Shown: positions 1 to 9,201 of the stretch, piece by piece
Layout: the number at the start of each line of letters is the position of its first letter
Numbering within the stretch: the stretch's first letter is position 1
Source of the DNA: Roseitranquillus sp963709765
GTDB taxonomy: Bacteria; Pseudomonadota; Alphaproteobacteria; Rhodobacterales; Rhodobacteraceae
DNA length: 64,000 nt
Direction of reading: 5' to 3'
Assembly: GCA_963709765.1 (NCBI GenBank)
Contig: CAVPXL010000013.1
Coordinates: 1-64,000, forward strand
The notes under the pieces: generated by a model
The model's database searches: none
What the model was told of the DNA's origin: nothing
The model's input: the letters and a program-made list of their open reading frames with translations, nothing else
Program-made: the position numbers and the translations under genes

Positions 1-1730
1 AGGATCGCGAGCTCGGCGCCGCCCACGCGCGCCTCCAGCGTGCCCCAGATCATCACGTGGGGGTGCGGGCGCTGGGCGAGGCGGACCTGCTCCGCGCCCA
101 GCAGGCTGGAGACGAGGGCGGCGTAGTCGCGGGGTCCGATCTCGCCGCCATGGGGGGCCTCGCGCACCAGGTCGGCCATCACGGACTGTGCCTTGAGGCC
201 TGCCTCCTGCTCCCACAGCTCGCTGCTGCCGTCGGGTCCGCGGCAGAGCGCCTCGGCCGCCGCGAGATGACGGGCTGCGAGGCCCGAGAGGAGGGCCGGC
301 GCGCCATCGGCGAGGTCGGTGAGCACCGACAGCCGGCCGGCCCAGGCGGCGCGCGCCGGATCGTCGGTGCGCCGCGCCGCCCAGGCCTGCAGGTCGCCTG
401 AGGTCGGGAAGGCGGGGCCGTGGCGGCGCAGGTGCAGCTCCAGCCGGCGGGTGTGGAGCAGGTGCGCGCCCCGCTCGGAGCCGCAGCGCACCAGCGGATG
501 CTTGAGGATGGTGAGCAGGGCGGCCGGGGTCAGCGGCTGCCCGAGCAGGTCGGCCACGTGGCGCAGGAGCCGGCCGGGCGCCGAGAGCGCGAGGGGGCGG
601 CCGCCGCTGTCGTCGGGTTCGATCCCCCAGCGGTCGAGCAGGGCGGTCACCCGGCGGGTGAGGTTGCGGTCCGGCGTGATCAGCGCGGCGCGCTGGCCGT
701 CCGCGACCGCCTGACGCAGGCGCAGGGCGATGGCGGCGGCCTCGATCCGCGGCGAGGGCGCCTCGACGAGGGTCATGTTCCGGGTCGCGGCGGCCAGATC
801 GTCGAGCGCGCGGCCCTCCCTCATCCACTGATCGGTGACCGGCGCAGGTCGCAGGGCCAGAGAGACAAGGCGGTTGCGGGCCGGAACCGGCGCGTCGGCG
901 GCCCACGACCGGATCGATCGCGGCGACAGGCCAAGGGCGGCCGCGACCCGCGCATGGCGGAATTGCGGGTGGTCCTCGCCGGTCATCGCGTTCTCGAGCC
1001 GGTCCCAGACGTGCTGCGGCTGGTCGAAGTCGAAGCCCGGCAGGACCACCGCCCCCTGCGGCAGGCGGGCCACCGCCTTCATCAGCTCCAGCGTCGCGCC
1101 GCGCGAGCCGGTGGAGCCGACCATCAGCACGGGATGGTCGGGCGGGCGTTCCTCCCAGAGCCGCGCGAGGGCCAGCGCCGCCGCCCTTTGCCGCGAGGCG
1201 AGGTCGGGTGCGCCGTGGGTGGTTGTGGCGTAACCCGCGACGATATCGAGGAATTTCAGGCTCCGCTCCCAATGGGCGGCGCGTCCCTGCACATCGAGTC
1301 GGCGCAGCGCGTCCGGCCTTACGCCCTCGTTCTGCATCTCGTCGAGCAGCCCTGCGAGGCTTTCGGCCAGATCGTGGATCGAGGCGCGCGGCGCCAGGGT
1401 CGGGTCGGCGTCGATCAGGCCGCGGACCAGATGCGCGAGCTCCAGCCGGCGTCGAAGCGCGGGGACCGGCGGCGGCAGGCCGGGCAGGGGTGTGTCGGCG
1501 GCGAGGTCGGTGACGATCCGCAGCCGGGGCAGGAGCCGCGCGCCGTGGGCGTCGAAGGCGGCGCGGATTTCGCGCAGCATCCGGCCCGCATTGACGTGGA
1601 TCTGCACGCGGGCGAGCGCCTCGGGCGGCATGCCGCGCGTCCGGGCGAGCAGGCCGGCCACGAATCGCGCGGCGAAATCCGCACCGGGAGGGAGGCCGAA
1701 GAGGCGCGGGCCGGGACCGGGCTCAAACAT
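1..1730 (-). CDS. addB: Double-strand break repair protein AddB (C-terminal part beyond the window)
   Basis: AddB is the partner of AddA in the helicase-nuclease that resects double-strand breaks for RecA loading. About 576 N-terminal residues are visible, starting at an ATG at 1730 with MFEPGPGPRLFGLPPG. The frame stays open to the left edge and ends in a helicase-like motif, WGTLEARVGGAE. The C-terminal nuclease and iron-sulphur cysteines would lie outside the window. The start overlaps the stop of the nucleotidyltransferase by 8 nt (ATGTTTGA), so the two are probably translationally coupled. The addA that usually follows is not visible. Identity is from sequence recognition of the alphaproteobacterial AddB family. 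Confidence 0.85.
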   Translation of the reverse strand, partial: MFEPGPGPRLFGLPPGADFAARFVAGLLARTRGMPPEALARVQIHVNAGRMLREIRAAFDAHGARLLPRLRIVTDLAADTPLPGLPPPVPALRRRLELAHLVRGLIDADPTLAPRASIHDLAESLAGLLDEMQNEGVRPDALRRLDVQGRAAHWERSLKFLDIVAGYATTTHGAPDLASRQRAAALALARLWEERPPDHPVLMVGSTGSRGATLELMKAVARLPQGAVVLPGFDFDQPQHVWDRLENAMTGEDHPQFRHARVAAALGLSPRSIRSWAADAPVPARNRLVSLALRPAPVTDQWMREGRALDDLAAATRNMTLVEAPSPRIEAAAIALRLRQAVADGQRAALITPDRNLTRRVTALLDRWGIEPDDSGGRPLALSAPGRLLRHVADLLGQPLTPAALLTILKHPLVRCGSERGAHLLHTRRLELHLRRHGPAFPTSGDLQAWAARRTDDPARAAWAGRLSVLTDLADGAPALLSGLAARHLAAAEALCRGPDGSSELWEQEAGLKAQSVMADLVREAPHGGEIGPRDYAALVSSLLGAEQVRLAQRPHPHVMIWGTLEARVGGAELAI

Positions 1731-2403
1731 CGGCGAGAAGCTCCGTCGCTGCGTCGAGGCCGTCGGGATGGCCCACATCGCACCACGCGCCCTCATGGAC
1801 GACACCGTGGAGCCGGCCGCGCGCGGCGAGGCGGTCCCAGACGCGGTTGAGGGAGAAGACCTGCGCGTCGATGCCGCGCAGCGCCTCGGCGCGGATCATC
1901 TGCGCGCCGGTATAGACGAGCGGGCCGCCACGGCTCAGCCGGCCCTGCGCGTCGCGGGCGAAATCGCCGGTGCCCGCATGGGCGACCGCCCGATCGGTGG
2001 GGCAGCAAAGAAGGAGCGCGTCCATCTCGGTCTCGTCCCACGCGGCAATCAGCGTGGTGAAGGGGTTCGGCCCGGTCCAGATCGCGTCGGCGTTGGCCGA
2101 CAGGAGGGGGCCGTCCGCGCCCAGGCTCGGCAGCGCCGCGCGCAGGCCGCCGCCGGTGTCGAGGATGCGCGGCTCCTCCACCAGCACCTCGACGCCGAGG
2201 GGGGCGAGATGGTCGACCAGCATCCCGGCGCGGTAATGGGCGTTGGCGACGATGCGCGCGATGCCGGCCGCGCGGGCCTGCGCCAGGACGTGGTCGATCA
2301 GCGGGCGCCCGGACAGCGGCAGCAGCGGCTTGGGCCGGTCGCGGGTCAGGGCGCCCATGCGCGTGCCGAACCCGGCCGCGAAGATCATCAGGGGCGGCGT
2401 CAC
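1723..2403 (-). CDS. MurU-like sugar-1-phosphate nucleotidyltransferase
   Basis: A 226-residue nucleotidyltransferase. The N-terminus MIFAAGFGTRMGALTRDRPK holds the GxGTRM...PKPLLPL nucleotide-binding signature of the glucose-1-phosphate uridylyltransferase/MurU class. Length fits MurU, which makes UDP-MurNAc from MurNAc-1-phosphate in cell-wall recycling. I start at GTG 2403 because it overlaps the upstream kinase stop as GTGA; an ATG five codons later is the alternative. Pairing with an AmgK-like kinase directly upstream matches the known amgK-murU partnership, so peptidoglycan recycling is the best inference. Substrate specificity cannot be read from the sequence. Confidence 0.8.
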   Translation of the reverse strand: MTPPLMIFAAGFGTRMGALTRDRPKPLLPLSGRPLIDHVLAQARAAGIARIVANAHYRAGMLVDHLAPLGVEVLVEEPRILDTGGGLRAALPSLGADGPLLSANADAIWTGPNPFTTLIAAWDETEMDALLLCCPTDRAVAHAGTGDFARDAQGRLSRGGPLVYTGAQMIRAEALRGIDAQVFSLNRVWDRLAARGRLHGVVHEGAWCDVGHPDGLDAATELLADV

Positions 2404-3419
2404 GACGCGCGCAGCCGGGCGAGGCGCTCCGGCGTCGGGGCGGGAAGCTGGTCGGTGACGAGGCTGCGCAGCGGCTCCAGCGACGGGTGGGCGAGATCGC
2501 CCTGAAGATGACGCCACACGCGCGGGATCAGGTCGACATACCACCGCTTGCCGTCGCGCAGCCGGAGCCGGGCGAAGACGCCGAGGATGCGCAGGTTGCG
2601 CTGCGCGCTCAGCGTGGCGGCGGCGCGGGCGAAGGGCGCGGCGGCGCGTCCGGTCGCGTCGAGATAGCGGCGGGTCATCTCGGCTTGCACGTCGGGGTCC
2701 ACGTCGCGCCGCGCGTCGCGCAGGAGCGAGACGAGGTCGTAGGCCGGCTGTCCCTTCGCCGCGTCCTGAAAGTCGAGCAGGCCGACGCGGGCGGGCCCGT
2801 CGCGCCCGGGCAGCCAGATCAGGTTCTCGGCGTGATAATCGCGCAGGACCAGCACCGGCGGGTCGGTCGCCGCCGCGCGCAGACTCTCCAGGATCAGGTC
2901 ACGGGCGTCGTCGCACTCCGCCGCGCTGCGTTCGGTGCCGAGGCCGCGGCAATACCACGTCCAGGCCAGCATCGCCGTCTCGGCCATCTGCTCCGGGCCG
3001 TAATCGGGTGTGTCGGGGGGCGGTGGGTGACGGTGCAGTTCGGCGAGAACGTCGGTCGCGGCTGCGTAGAGCGGCCGCTCCGCGGTCGGGTCGGCCTCGG
3101 TCACGCGGGCGAAGATTGCGTCGCCGAGATCCTCGAGCAGCAGCAGGCCGGCCTCGGAATCGGCCGCGAGGATCTTCGGCGCAGACAGGCCCAGGCGGTG
3201 GAGGTGTTCCGCCATGCGCACGAAGGGCCGCACGTCCTCGCCCGCGTCTGGCGGCGCATCCATCAGGACGGCGTGCCGGTCGCCGAGCGTCACGCGCTCG
3301 TAGCGGCGCGCCGACGCGTCACCGGCCAGCGGGCGTCGTGTGGCCATGTCCCAGCCGTGACCGGCCAGAAACGAGTCGATCCGCGCCTTCCGCGTCGCCG
3401 TTGCCCGGTCGTCACGCAT
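2400..3419 (-). CDS. AmgK-like sugar kinase (aminoglycoside phosphotransferase fold)
   Basis: A 339-residue cytoplasmic kinase with the APH fold. The catalytic loop LRDYHAENLIW and metal-binding LLDFQDAAKGQPAYDL are both present, and LLLLEDLGD marks the hinge. Members placed next to a MurU-type gene phosphorylate the anomeric hydroxyl of MurNAc or GlcNAc for peptidoglycan recycling. The ATG at 3419 overlaps the tsaE stop by 8 nt (ATGCGTGA), which favours it over the ATG four codons upstream at 3431. It lies inside a five-gene leftward operon. Function as AmgK is inferred from motifs and neighbourhood. Confidence 0.8.
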   Translation of the reverse strand: MRDDRATATRKARIDSFLAGHGWDMATRRPLAGDASARRYERVTLGDRHAVLMDAPPDAGEDVRPFVRMAEHLHRLGLSAPKILAADSEAGLLLLEDLGDAIFARVTEADPTAERPLYAAATDVLAELHRHPPPPDTPDYGPEQMAETAMLAWTWYCRGLGTERSAAECDDARDLILESLRAAATDPPVLVLRDYHAENLIWLPGRDGPARVGLLDFQDAAKGQPAYDLVSLLRDARRDVDPDVQAEMTRRYLDATGRAAAPFARAAATLSAQRNLRILGVFARLRLRDGKRWYVDLIPRVWRHLQGDLAHPSLEPLRSLVTDQLPAPTPERLARLRAS

Positions 3420-3894
3420 GGGCCGCAACATCGGACAGGAGATCTTTCCATCGTGCCGAGCCCGACGCCGTGACCCGCCGCGCCATCTCTCCGGTGGTCG
3501 CGAAGCGCAGCGTCAATGGGTCGGCTGGCGCGTGCGGGCCGAGGCGGTCGGGCCATTCCACCAGGCAGATCGCGGTTTCGAACGCCTCGTCGAGGCCAAG
3601 CTCGACGACCTCCGACGCATCGCCGACGCGGTAGAGATCGGTGTGCCAGATCTCGGCCTCCCCGGCGTCGTAGGTCTGCACCAGGGTGAAGGTGGGGGAG
3701 GGCACGTCCTCGGCCCGGCCGAGCGCGGCCAGCCGGGACTGGATCAGGGCCCGGGCGAAATGGGTCTTGCCGGCGCCGATCGGGCCGTCGAGCAGGATCA
3801 CGTCGCCGGGCACGAGGCGCACGCCGAGGGTCGCGGCGAAGGCGGCGGTCGCCTCGGGCGAGACCAGATCGAGAGTCGAGAGCTGTTCGGACAT
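3412..3894 (-). CDS. tsaE: tRNA threonylcarbamoyladenosine biosynthesis ATPase TsaE
   Basis: A 160-residue P-loop ATPase of the TsaB-TsaD-TsaE complex that makes t6A37 on ANN-decoding tRNAs. The Walker A motif GPIGAGKTH lies at residues 37-45 (Lys43). SPTFTLVQTYD and HTDLYRVGD are family hallmarks, followed by the conserved LVEWPDRLG. Length is typical. The partner tsaD is in this window, 10.5 kb away at 14376-15470 on the same strand. It lies between the PAS protein and the kinase in a leftward operon. Confidence 0.95.
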   Translation of the reverse strand: MSEQLSTLDLVSPEATAAFAATLGVRLVPGDVILLDGPIGAGKTHFARALIQSRLAALGRAEDVPSPTFTLVQTYDAGEAEIWHTDLYRVGDASEVVELGLDEAFETAICLVEWPDRLGPHAPADPLTLRFATTGEMARRVTASGSARWKDLLSDVAAHA

Positions 3895-3950
3895 CGGCGC
3901 GACTTTATCCGCCGTCCGCCTGCCTGCAAGGTGTGTCGCGCGATCGAGTC

Positions 3951-5588
3951 TCAGCCCCGGGCGCGCAGCGCGGGGGCCGCCTCGGTCGCCGCCGTCTCGC
4001 CGCCCCGTTCGGTGGTGAGCGTGCTTGCCGGAACGATACTGAAGCCCACCAGCGTCGCGCCGCCGCTGAGCGGCGCCACGCGGCAGACCAGGCCGCGTCC
4101 GTCGTTCATGCGCACCTCGCCGAACCATTCGGTGCGGTCCTTGGGGCGGGCGGCGAAATCGCGGATGTCGCCCCAGACCGGAGTCGGCGAGCATTGATGG
4201 TGCCAGGTTCGGGTGGCGTCCGCCACGCTGATGTCGCGGATCGACGTTCCCGGATCGTTGCCCCAGAGCGCCTCGTAGGATTTGTTCGACATCGCCAGAA
4301 CGCAATCGGACGAGAACACCGCGATTGCCTCGTCGAGGCTGTCCATGACGGCCTGCCCCATCTCGAGTTCGGAGCGGAACCGGCGGGTGAGCGAGATCTC
4401 CGCCGAGATGTTCTCGAAGAGGAACGCCACCGCGCCGTCGGGATGGGGGCGGCCGGTCACCCGGTAGGTCTGACCCGAGGGCAGGCTCCAGGTCTCCATG
4501 TAGGTGCCCTCGGTCGCGGCGGCCTCGAGCTCGATCAGTCTTTGCCGCCAGCCTTTGTAATCCTTCGGCTCGGGAATCATCTTCTTTTCGCGCAGCCGGT
4601 CGAGGAAGCCGAAGAGGGTCGGCCGGCTGGCCAGGAAATCGATCGGAAGCTGCGTGAGGTCGGTGAGGGCGGGGTTGAAGAGCGCCAGCCTGCGGTGCCG
4701 GTCGAAGATGGCGAGCCCGATCGTCAGATGCGAGAAGGTCTTGGTCAGCGTGTTCATGAAGTCGCGGAGCTGCCCCTCGGCGTGGACGACGGCGTTCACG
4801 TCCTGCGCCACAAGCAGGACCTCGTCGCCCAGCGAATGGCTGACCAGGTCGAACCACATGGGCTTGTTGCGCGCGGCATTCGGCTGCGTGAGCGAAAGGC
4901 GCCGCGTGCCCTCGCCGTCGACGAGCGCCATCAGGTCGGTGGGCTCGAACAGGGAGGGCGGGGGCCAGGCGCCGCGGTCCATCTCCGGCCTGAGCCGCGT
5001 GGCGAGGTCGAGGTAGACGCGGTTGGCCCAGGTGATCTGACCGCGCCGCGTCTGGCGCCAGACGAGGCAGGGGGTCTGGTCGGTGATGGCGCGCAGGGTG
5101 TCGATCTCCTGCTCCATCGCCCGCAGGCCCTGCGCCTCGATCCGCGCGGGCTCCTCGCGCGGATCGGTGTCCTCCACCGTCAGGCGGACCAGACCGTTGC
5201 GCCATTCGGCGATGAGGCGCGAGCGGTCGTCCAGCGCGGTGAAGTTGATGCAATCCTCGGTCTCGAGGTTCGCGATGCGGGTCTCGACCTCGGGAAACCG
5301 GGGCAGGAGCAGCATCATGAGCCGCGTCCAGTCGCTGCCGCTTGGCGGGGCCGCCGTGAGCAGGCGCCGGGCCTGCGGCGTCGCGTCGACCAGCGTCTCG
5401 TCGTCGAAGAGGAATGCGATCGCCGCATCGGCCCCGGCCTTCAGCGCGCCGCGCCGTTCGCGACGGTCATTGAGCCGACCCAGAAGCCAGAGCCCGGCCA
5501 GCGCCGAAAGAAGCGACACCACCACGATGCCGGCCCAGATCGCGGGCCCGCCCGCCGCTTCTGCCGAGAGCAGCCAGTCCATCGTCAT
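3951..5588 (-). CDS. Membrane-anchored multi-PAS protein next to regB
   Basis: A 545-residue protein with one N-terminal membrane segment at about residues 10-35 and a short basic stretch after it. Two or three PAS-like regions follow (roughly 165-290, 295-395, 400-530). No histidine-kinase, GGDEF or other output domain is visible, and the C-terminus is a short Ala/Thr/Glu-rich tail. The ATG at 5588 is preceded by GGGGAGG at good spacing; a second ATG two codons later is possible. It is co-directional with regB, 54 nt downstream of it. A sensory or scaffold role with the redox system is inference only. Confidence 0.75.
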   Translation of the reverse strand: MTMDWLLSAEAAGGPAIWAGIVVVSLLSALAGLWLLGRLNDRRERRGALKAGADAAIAFLFDDETLVDATPQARRLLTAAPPSGSDWTRLMMLLLPRFPEVETRIANLETEDCINFTALDDRSRLIAEWRNGLVRLTVEDTDPREEPARIEAQGLRAMEQEIDTLRAITDQTPCLVWRQTRRGQITWANRVYLDLATRLRPEMDRGAWPPPSLFEPTDLMALVDGEGTRRLSLTQPNAARNKPMWFDLVSHSLGDEVLLVAQDVNAVVHAEGQLRDFMNTLTKTFSHLTIGLAIFDRHRRLALFNPALTDLTQLPIDFLASRPTLFGFLDRLREKKMIPEPKDYKGWRQRLIELEAAATEGTYMETWSLPSGQTYRVTGRPHPDGAVAFLFENISAEISLTRRFRSELEMGQAVMDSLDEAIAVFSSDCVLAMSNKSYEALWGNDPGTSIRDISVADATRTWHHQCSPTPVWGDIRDFAARPKDRTEWFGEVRMNDGRGLVCRVAPLSGGATLVGFSIVPASTLTTERGGETAATEAAPALRARG

Positions 5589-5642
5589 AAGGCGCCTCCC
5601 CGGGACATCTTCTGGTTGAAAGCCGTCGCCTACAAGCAAGTT

Positions 5643-7019
5643 CTATGCCTCGATCGGACGATTTTCGCCAAGCCCTCCGCGCACGCCCGGTGCAACGGGA
5701 GAGATCAACTGTCGCGGCCAGGTCGCAACGATGGTCGCGCCGGTCATGCTTCTCGCGTCCGAACTGTCACCCCCGTTGGAAAAACTCAGCACCGCGCCGG
5801 TGCGCTCCAACAGTGTCTTCGCGATGAAAAGTCCGAGCCCCATGCCTTCGTAGGTGGGCCGTGCCTGACGGTCGCGCTCCTCGCGCCGCCGGCGCACGAA
5901 CGGATCGCCGATACGCCCGAGCACCGAAGGCGGGAAGCCGTCGCCGTCATCGGAAATGCAGACGGTGACGGTCTCGTCGGTCCATCCGGCATCGATCCAG
6001 ACCGTGCTCTGGCTGAAATCCACGGCGTTCTGAACCAGATTGCGCAACCCGTGAACCAGTTCGGGCCGCCGTTCGATCACCGGCTGCCGGCCATCGTCGG
6101 TGACCGAGCATTTGCCGTAGAGGATGCGCTTGCCGCGATTCTCGTGCGGTTCGGCCGCCTCGCGCAGAACCGCGTCGAGAGGCGCGCTGCGCAGGTGCAG
6201 ATCCTCCTTCCCCGCCCGGCCCATCGACTGCAGGATGTCGCGGCATCGGTTGGCCTGGTCGTGGATGAGAAGCGCGTCCTCGCGATGCTCGCCCTGCAGC
6301 TCCTCCATCAGTTCGGCGCTGACGAGCTTGATCGTCGCCAGCGGCGTGCCCAGCTCGTGGGCCGCCGCCGCCACCACCCCGCCGAGCGCCGTCAGCTTCT
6401 GCTCGCGCGCAAGGGCGAGTTGCGTCGCCACGAGCGCGTCCGACATGGCGTGGACCTCGGAGGTGATCCTCTGGGCGAAGGCCGAGAGGAAGACCGCGCC
6501 CGTGACGATGGCGATCCAGAAGCCGAAGACGAAATCGCGCGGCGTGTCCATGACATAGCCTTCGCGCGTGTGCAGCGGCACGTGCCAGAACGTCATCGCC
6601 GTCACCAGCACGATCGAGAGCACGCCGAGCGCCACCGTGGTCCGCCAGCGCAGCGCCGTCGCCGAGATCGTCACCGGCACCAGGATGAGCAGCGCGAACG
6701 GGTTGTGCAGGCCCCCGGTCAGGAACAGCAGCGACGACAGCTGCAGGATGTCGAAGAGCAGCATGATCGCGCCCTCGCGCTCGGTCAGGCGCTTGTTCCC
6801 GGGCCAGAACGCCATCGCCAGCAGGTTCGAGACCGTGGCGACGCCGATCACCAGATAGCAAAGCGCCAGCGGCATATCGAGGTCGTAGGCGATTCCCGCG
6901 ATGTTGATCGCGGCGAGCTGTCCCGCGATGGAGATCCAGCGCAGCACCACGAGGGTCCGCAGGCGCACCCAGTTGGTGCGACGATAGGCGTTGAAGACAG
7001 ATGGACTTGGCTCGGTCAC
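5643..7019 (-). CDS. regB: Redox-sensing histidine kinase RegB/PrrB/ActS
   Basis: A 458-residue sensor kinase with six membrane segments in residues 25-180. The quinone-binding heptad GGLHNPF is at 102-108. The H-box HELGTPLATIKLV carries phospho-acceptor His221, and the redox-active Cys259 lies in NRCRDIL. N, G1 and G2 boxes follow (NLVQNAVDFS, DDGDGF, GMGLGLFIAKTLL). The family responds to the quinone pool and phosphorylates RegA, controlling respiration, carbon and nitrogen fixation genes and, where present, photosynthesis. It is divergent from senC-regA across about 90 nt. All key residues are present. Confidence 0.97.
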   Translation of the reverse strand: MTEPSPSVFNAYRRTNWVRLRTLVVLRWISIAGQLAAINIAGIAYDLDMPLALCYLVIGVATVSNLLAMAFWPGNKRLTEREGAIMLLFDILQLSSLLFLTGGLHNPFALLILVPVTISATALRWRTTVALGVLSIVLVTAMTFWHVPLHTREGYVMDTPRDFVFGFWIAIVTGAVFLSAFAQRITSEVHAMSDALVATQLALAREQKLTALGGVVAAAAHELGTPLATIKLVSAELMEELQGEHREDALLIHDQANRCRDILQSMGRAGKEDLHLRSAPLDAVLREAAEPHENRGKRILYGKCSVTDDGRQPVIERRPELVHGLRNLVQNAVDFSQSTVWIDAGWTDETVTVCISDDGDGFPPSVLGRIGDPFVRRRREERDRQARPTYEGMGLGLFIAKTLLERTGAVLSFSNGGDSSDARSMTGATIVATWPRQLISPVAPGVRGGLGENRPIEA

Positions 7020-7110
7020 GAAGCTTGCCTAACAGGACTGCGACGCTTCACCCCGTTCTCAAACGCCGCAAGGTGCGAAAAAACCGGAGGCGCCTGGATT
7101 GGAGGGACGC

Positions 7111-7737
7111 ATGATCAAATTCTATGCGGGGGCCGCGGTGCTTGTCATCGTCGCGCTTGTCGCGGCCCCGCTCGTCTGGCTCAAGGTCGTGTCGAGCGAC
7201 GACCCGTTCGCCAGTTGCCGCCAGACCGCGGTCGCCGGCGGCGCCGCGACGATCGGCGGCCCCTTCACGCTTGTCTCCGAAACCGGCGAGACCGTGACCG
7301 ACGCCGACGTGATCACCGGACCGACGCTCATCTATTTCGGCTATACCTTCTGTCCCGACGTGTGCCCGATGGACGTGGCGCGCAACGCGACCGCGGTGGA
7401 CATCCTCGAGGAGCGCGGGCGCATGGTGACTCCGGTCTTCATCTCGATCGACCCGGAGCGCGACACGCCCAAGGCGGTTGCGGACTTCACCGACAACCTG
7501 CACCCGCGGATGCTCGGGCTGACCGGCACCCCCGAGCAGGTCAGGGCGGCGAGCACCGCCTACCGGACCTATTTCCGCAAGCAGGACGGGGCGGGGGACG
7601 ATCCGTACTACCTGGTCGATCATTCGACATTCACCTACCTGGTCCTGCCCGAACGCGGGTTCGTGGAGTATTTCCGACGCGACGTCCCTCCCGAAATGAT
7701 GGCGGACCGGATCTCCTGCTTCCTCGACGCGGTGTGA
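7111..7737 (+). CDS. senC: SCO1/SenC/PrrC family copper chaperone
   Basis: A 208-residue thioredoxin-fold protein anchored by one N-terminal membrane segment (residues 6-25). It has the copper-binding FCPDVCP motif (Cys81, Cys85) and the matching His171 in VDHST. The family delivers copper to the CuA or CuB centre of cytochrome oxidase in the periplasm and influences RegB signalling. ATG 7111 has GGAGG upstream at ideal spacing; the in-frame TTG at 7099 lies before that ribosome site and is rejected. It is the first gene of a senC-regA unit divergent from regB. Confidence 0.95.
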   Translation: MIKFYAGAAVLVIVALVAAPLVWLKVVSSDDPFASCRQTAVAGGAATIGGPFTLVSETGETVTDADVITGPTLIYFGYTFCPDVCPMDVARNATAVDILEERGRMVTPVFISIDPERDTPKAVADFTDNLHPRMLGLTGTPEQVRAASTAYRTYFRKQDGAGDDPYYLVDHSTFTYLVLPERGFVEYFRRDVPPEMMADRISCFLDAV

Positions 7738-7804
7738 TCGTTCGTGATTGAAGTGTGCGGCCGGGCACCTAACTCCGGTTCGTGTGCAAGCGTGGCGGTA
7801 GCGG

Positions 7805-8359
7805 ATGATGGAAGCAGCTCGGACCGAGATCGGGGACGACCCGACGCTTCTCCTTGTGGACGACGACGAACCGTTCCTGAGACGTCTGGCCAAGGCGATG
7901 GAAAAGCGCGGTTTCGTTGTGGAAACCGCTGACAGCGTCGCGTCCGGACGTGCCAGCGCGACGGCGAGGCCGCCGGCATATGCGGTGGTGGATCTGCGGC
8001 TTGCGGATGGGAATGGCCTTGATGTTGTGGAGGTCCTGCGCGAGCGCCGGCCGGATTCCAGGATCGTCGTGCTGACCGGGTACGGGGCCATCGCCACGGC
8101 CGTCGCGGCGGTCAAGATCGGCGCCACGGACTACATGTCCAAGCCGGCCGACGCCAATGATGTGGCTGCTGCCCTGTTGACGACAAACGACGAATTGCCG
8201 CCGCCGCCCGAGAACCCGATGTCAGCCGACCGGGTGCGCTGGGAGCATATCCAGCGGGTCTACGAGCTTTGCGACCGCAACGTGTCGGAGACCGCGCGGC
8301 GGCTGGGCATGCACCGGCGCACGTTGCAGAGGATCCTCGCGAAGCGGTCGCCGCGCTGA
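7805..8359 (+). CDS. regA: Response regulator RegA/PrrA/ActR
   Basis: A 184-residue regulator. Residues 14-125 are a receiver domain with the acidic pocket VDDDE (19-22) and phospho-acceptor Asp63 in VVDLRLADGNG. After a Pro-rich linker (PPPPEN) comes a Fis-type helix-turn-helix, VSETARRLGMHRRTLQRIL. RegA is the cognate regulator of RegB. Two tandem ATGs (7805 and 7808) are possible starts. Unlike Rhodobacter, the next gene is not hvrA but a convergent HD hydrolase. Confidence 0.96.
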   Translation: MMEAARTEIGDDPTLLLVDDDEPFLRRLAKAMEKRGFVVETADSVASGRASATARPPAYAVVDLRLADGNGLDVVEVLRERRPDSRIVVLTGYGAIATAVAAVKIGATDYMSKPADANDVAAALLTTNDELPPPPENPMSADRVRWEHIQRVYELCDRNVSETARRLGMHRRTLQRILAKRSPR

Positions 8360-8420
8360 AACTTGCAAGATGTTGTGAGTTTCAGACCCCCCATTTGCAA
8401 CTTCGTGCAAATCTTCAAAC
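8349..8420. other. Inverted repeats between convergent regA and HD-hydrolase genes
   Basis: Two small inverted repeats occupy this short gap. GAAACT near 8358 pairs with AGTTTC near 8377, and ATTTGCA (8393-8399) pairs with TGCAAAT (8406-8412) around a 6-nt loop. They are AT-rich compared with the flanks and sit where a bidirectional terminator is expected, but there is no clean T tract, so the terminator role is weak inference. Confidence 0.35.
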
Positions 8421-8480
8421 AGTGCCCGCGCCCCGCGTGTTCAGCCTTCGTTCCCGGTGCCCCGGGGTCCCGGAGCGGCC

Positions 8481-9074
8481 CTAGCGCATCCCGGCCAGCA
8501 GCGCGGCGAGGCGGGCGGTATAGGCGCGCCGGACCTCGGCCGGGGGGCGCAGGTGGAGGTCGAGGTCGTGACAGGCGTCCGGCAGGCGGCCGAAGAACCT
8601 CGTGGCCTCCGCCTCGGTGAAGCCGGCGATCCGGGTCGCCTCCAGCCAGGCGGAGATCCGGTCGGCCCGCTTGATCGCGCGCTTGACCCGGACGGGCAGC
8701 GCCGCGGGCAGGCCGAAGCGGATGTGGATCGCCGCGGCGAGGCGCGCGTCGAGCTCTCCGTAGGCCGGGCCGACCGCGTTCTTGACCGGCGAGATCATGT
8801 CGCCGATCACGTATTCCGGGGCGTCGTGGAGCAGGGCGGCGAGACGCCAGCGCGGCGGCTCCGACGGGTGCAGGCGGCCGTAGATCTCCTCGACCAGAAG
8901 CGAATGCTCGGCCACCGAATAAGGCCAGTCGCCACGGGTCTGGCCGTTCCAGCGGGCGACGAAGGCGAGGCCGTGGGCGATGTCCTCGACCTCGATGTCG
9001 ACGGGGGTCGGGTCGAGAAGGTCGAGCCGCCGCCCCGACAGCATCCTTTGCCACGCCCGCGCCTGTCTCGCCAT
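8481..9074 (-). CDS. HD-domain hydrolase (YfbR-like)
   Basis: A 197-residue cytoplasmic protein of the HD superfamily. Metal-binding residues are visible in VAEHSLLVEE (His), LLHDAPEYVIGD (HD) and RADR. The order and spacing resemble the YfbR-type 5'-nucleotidase branch, which dephosphorylates deoxynucleoside monophosphates, but substrate is not determinable here. ATG 9074 is the only plausible start. It is transcribed toward regA and ends about 120 nt from it. A strong hairpin lies between it and the upstream VPLPA-CTERM gene, so it is probably a separate transcription unit. Confidence 0.8.
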   Translation of the reverse strand: MARQARAWQRMLSGRRLDLLDPTPVDIEVEDIAHGLAFVARWNGQTRGDWPYSVAEHSLLVEEIYGRLHPSEPPRWRLAALLHDAPEYVIGDMISPVKNAVGPAYGELDARLAAAIHIRFGLPAALPVRVKRAIKRADRISAWLEATRIAGFTEAEATRFFGRLPDACHDLDLHLRPPAEVRRAYTARLAALLAGMR

Positions 9075-9201
9075 GATCCGTGCTCCGATTGCTCGGCGCG
9101 TGAGGTTTCACGGACGGCGCAGCGAGGCAAGTCCGGCGACCCCGGGGTGCCGCGCCGGGGCGCCTCGCGGGAGGCGAGGCCGGAGATCGTGGACAAGGGA
9201 A

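Noticed and set aside
3933..7751. A 1272-codon open frame on the plus strand
   Set aside because: It runs antisense through the PAS, regB and senC genes, whose products are clearly recognisable. Long antisense frames are common in GC-rich DNA.
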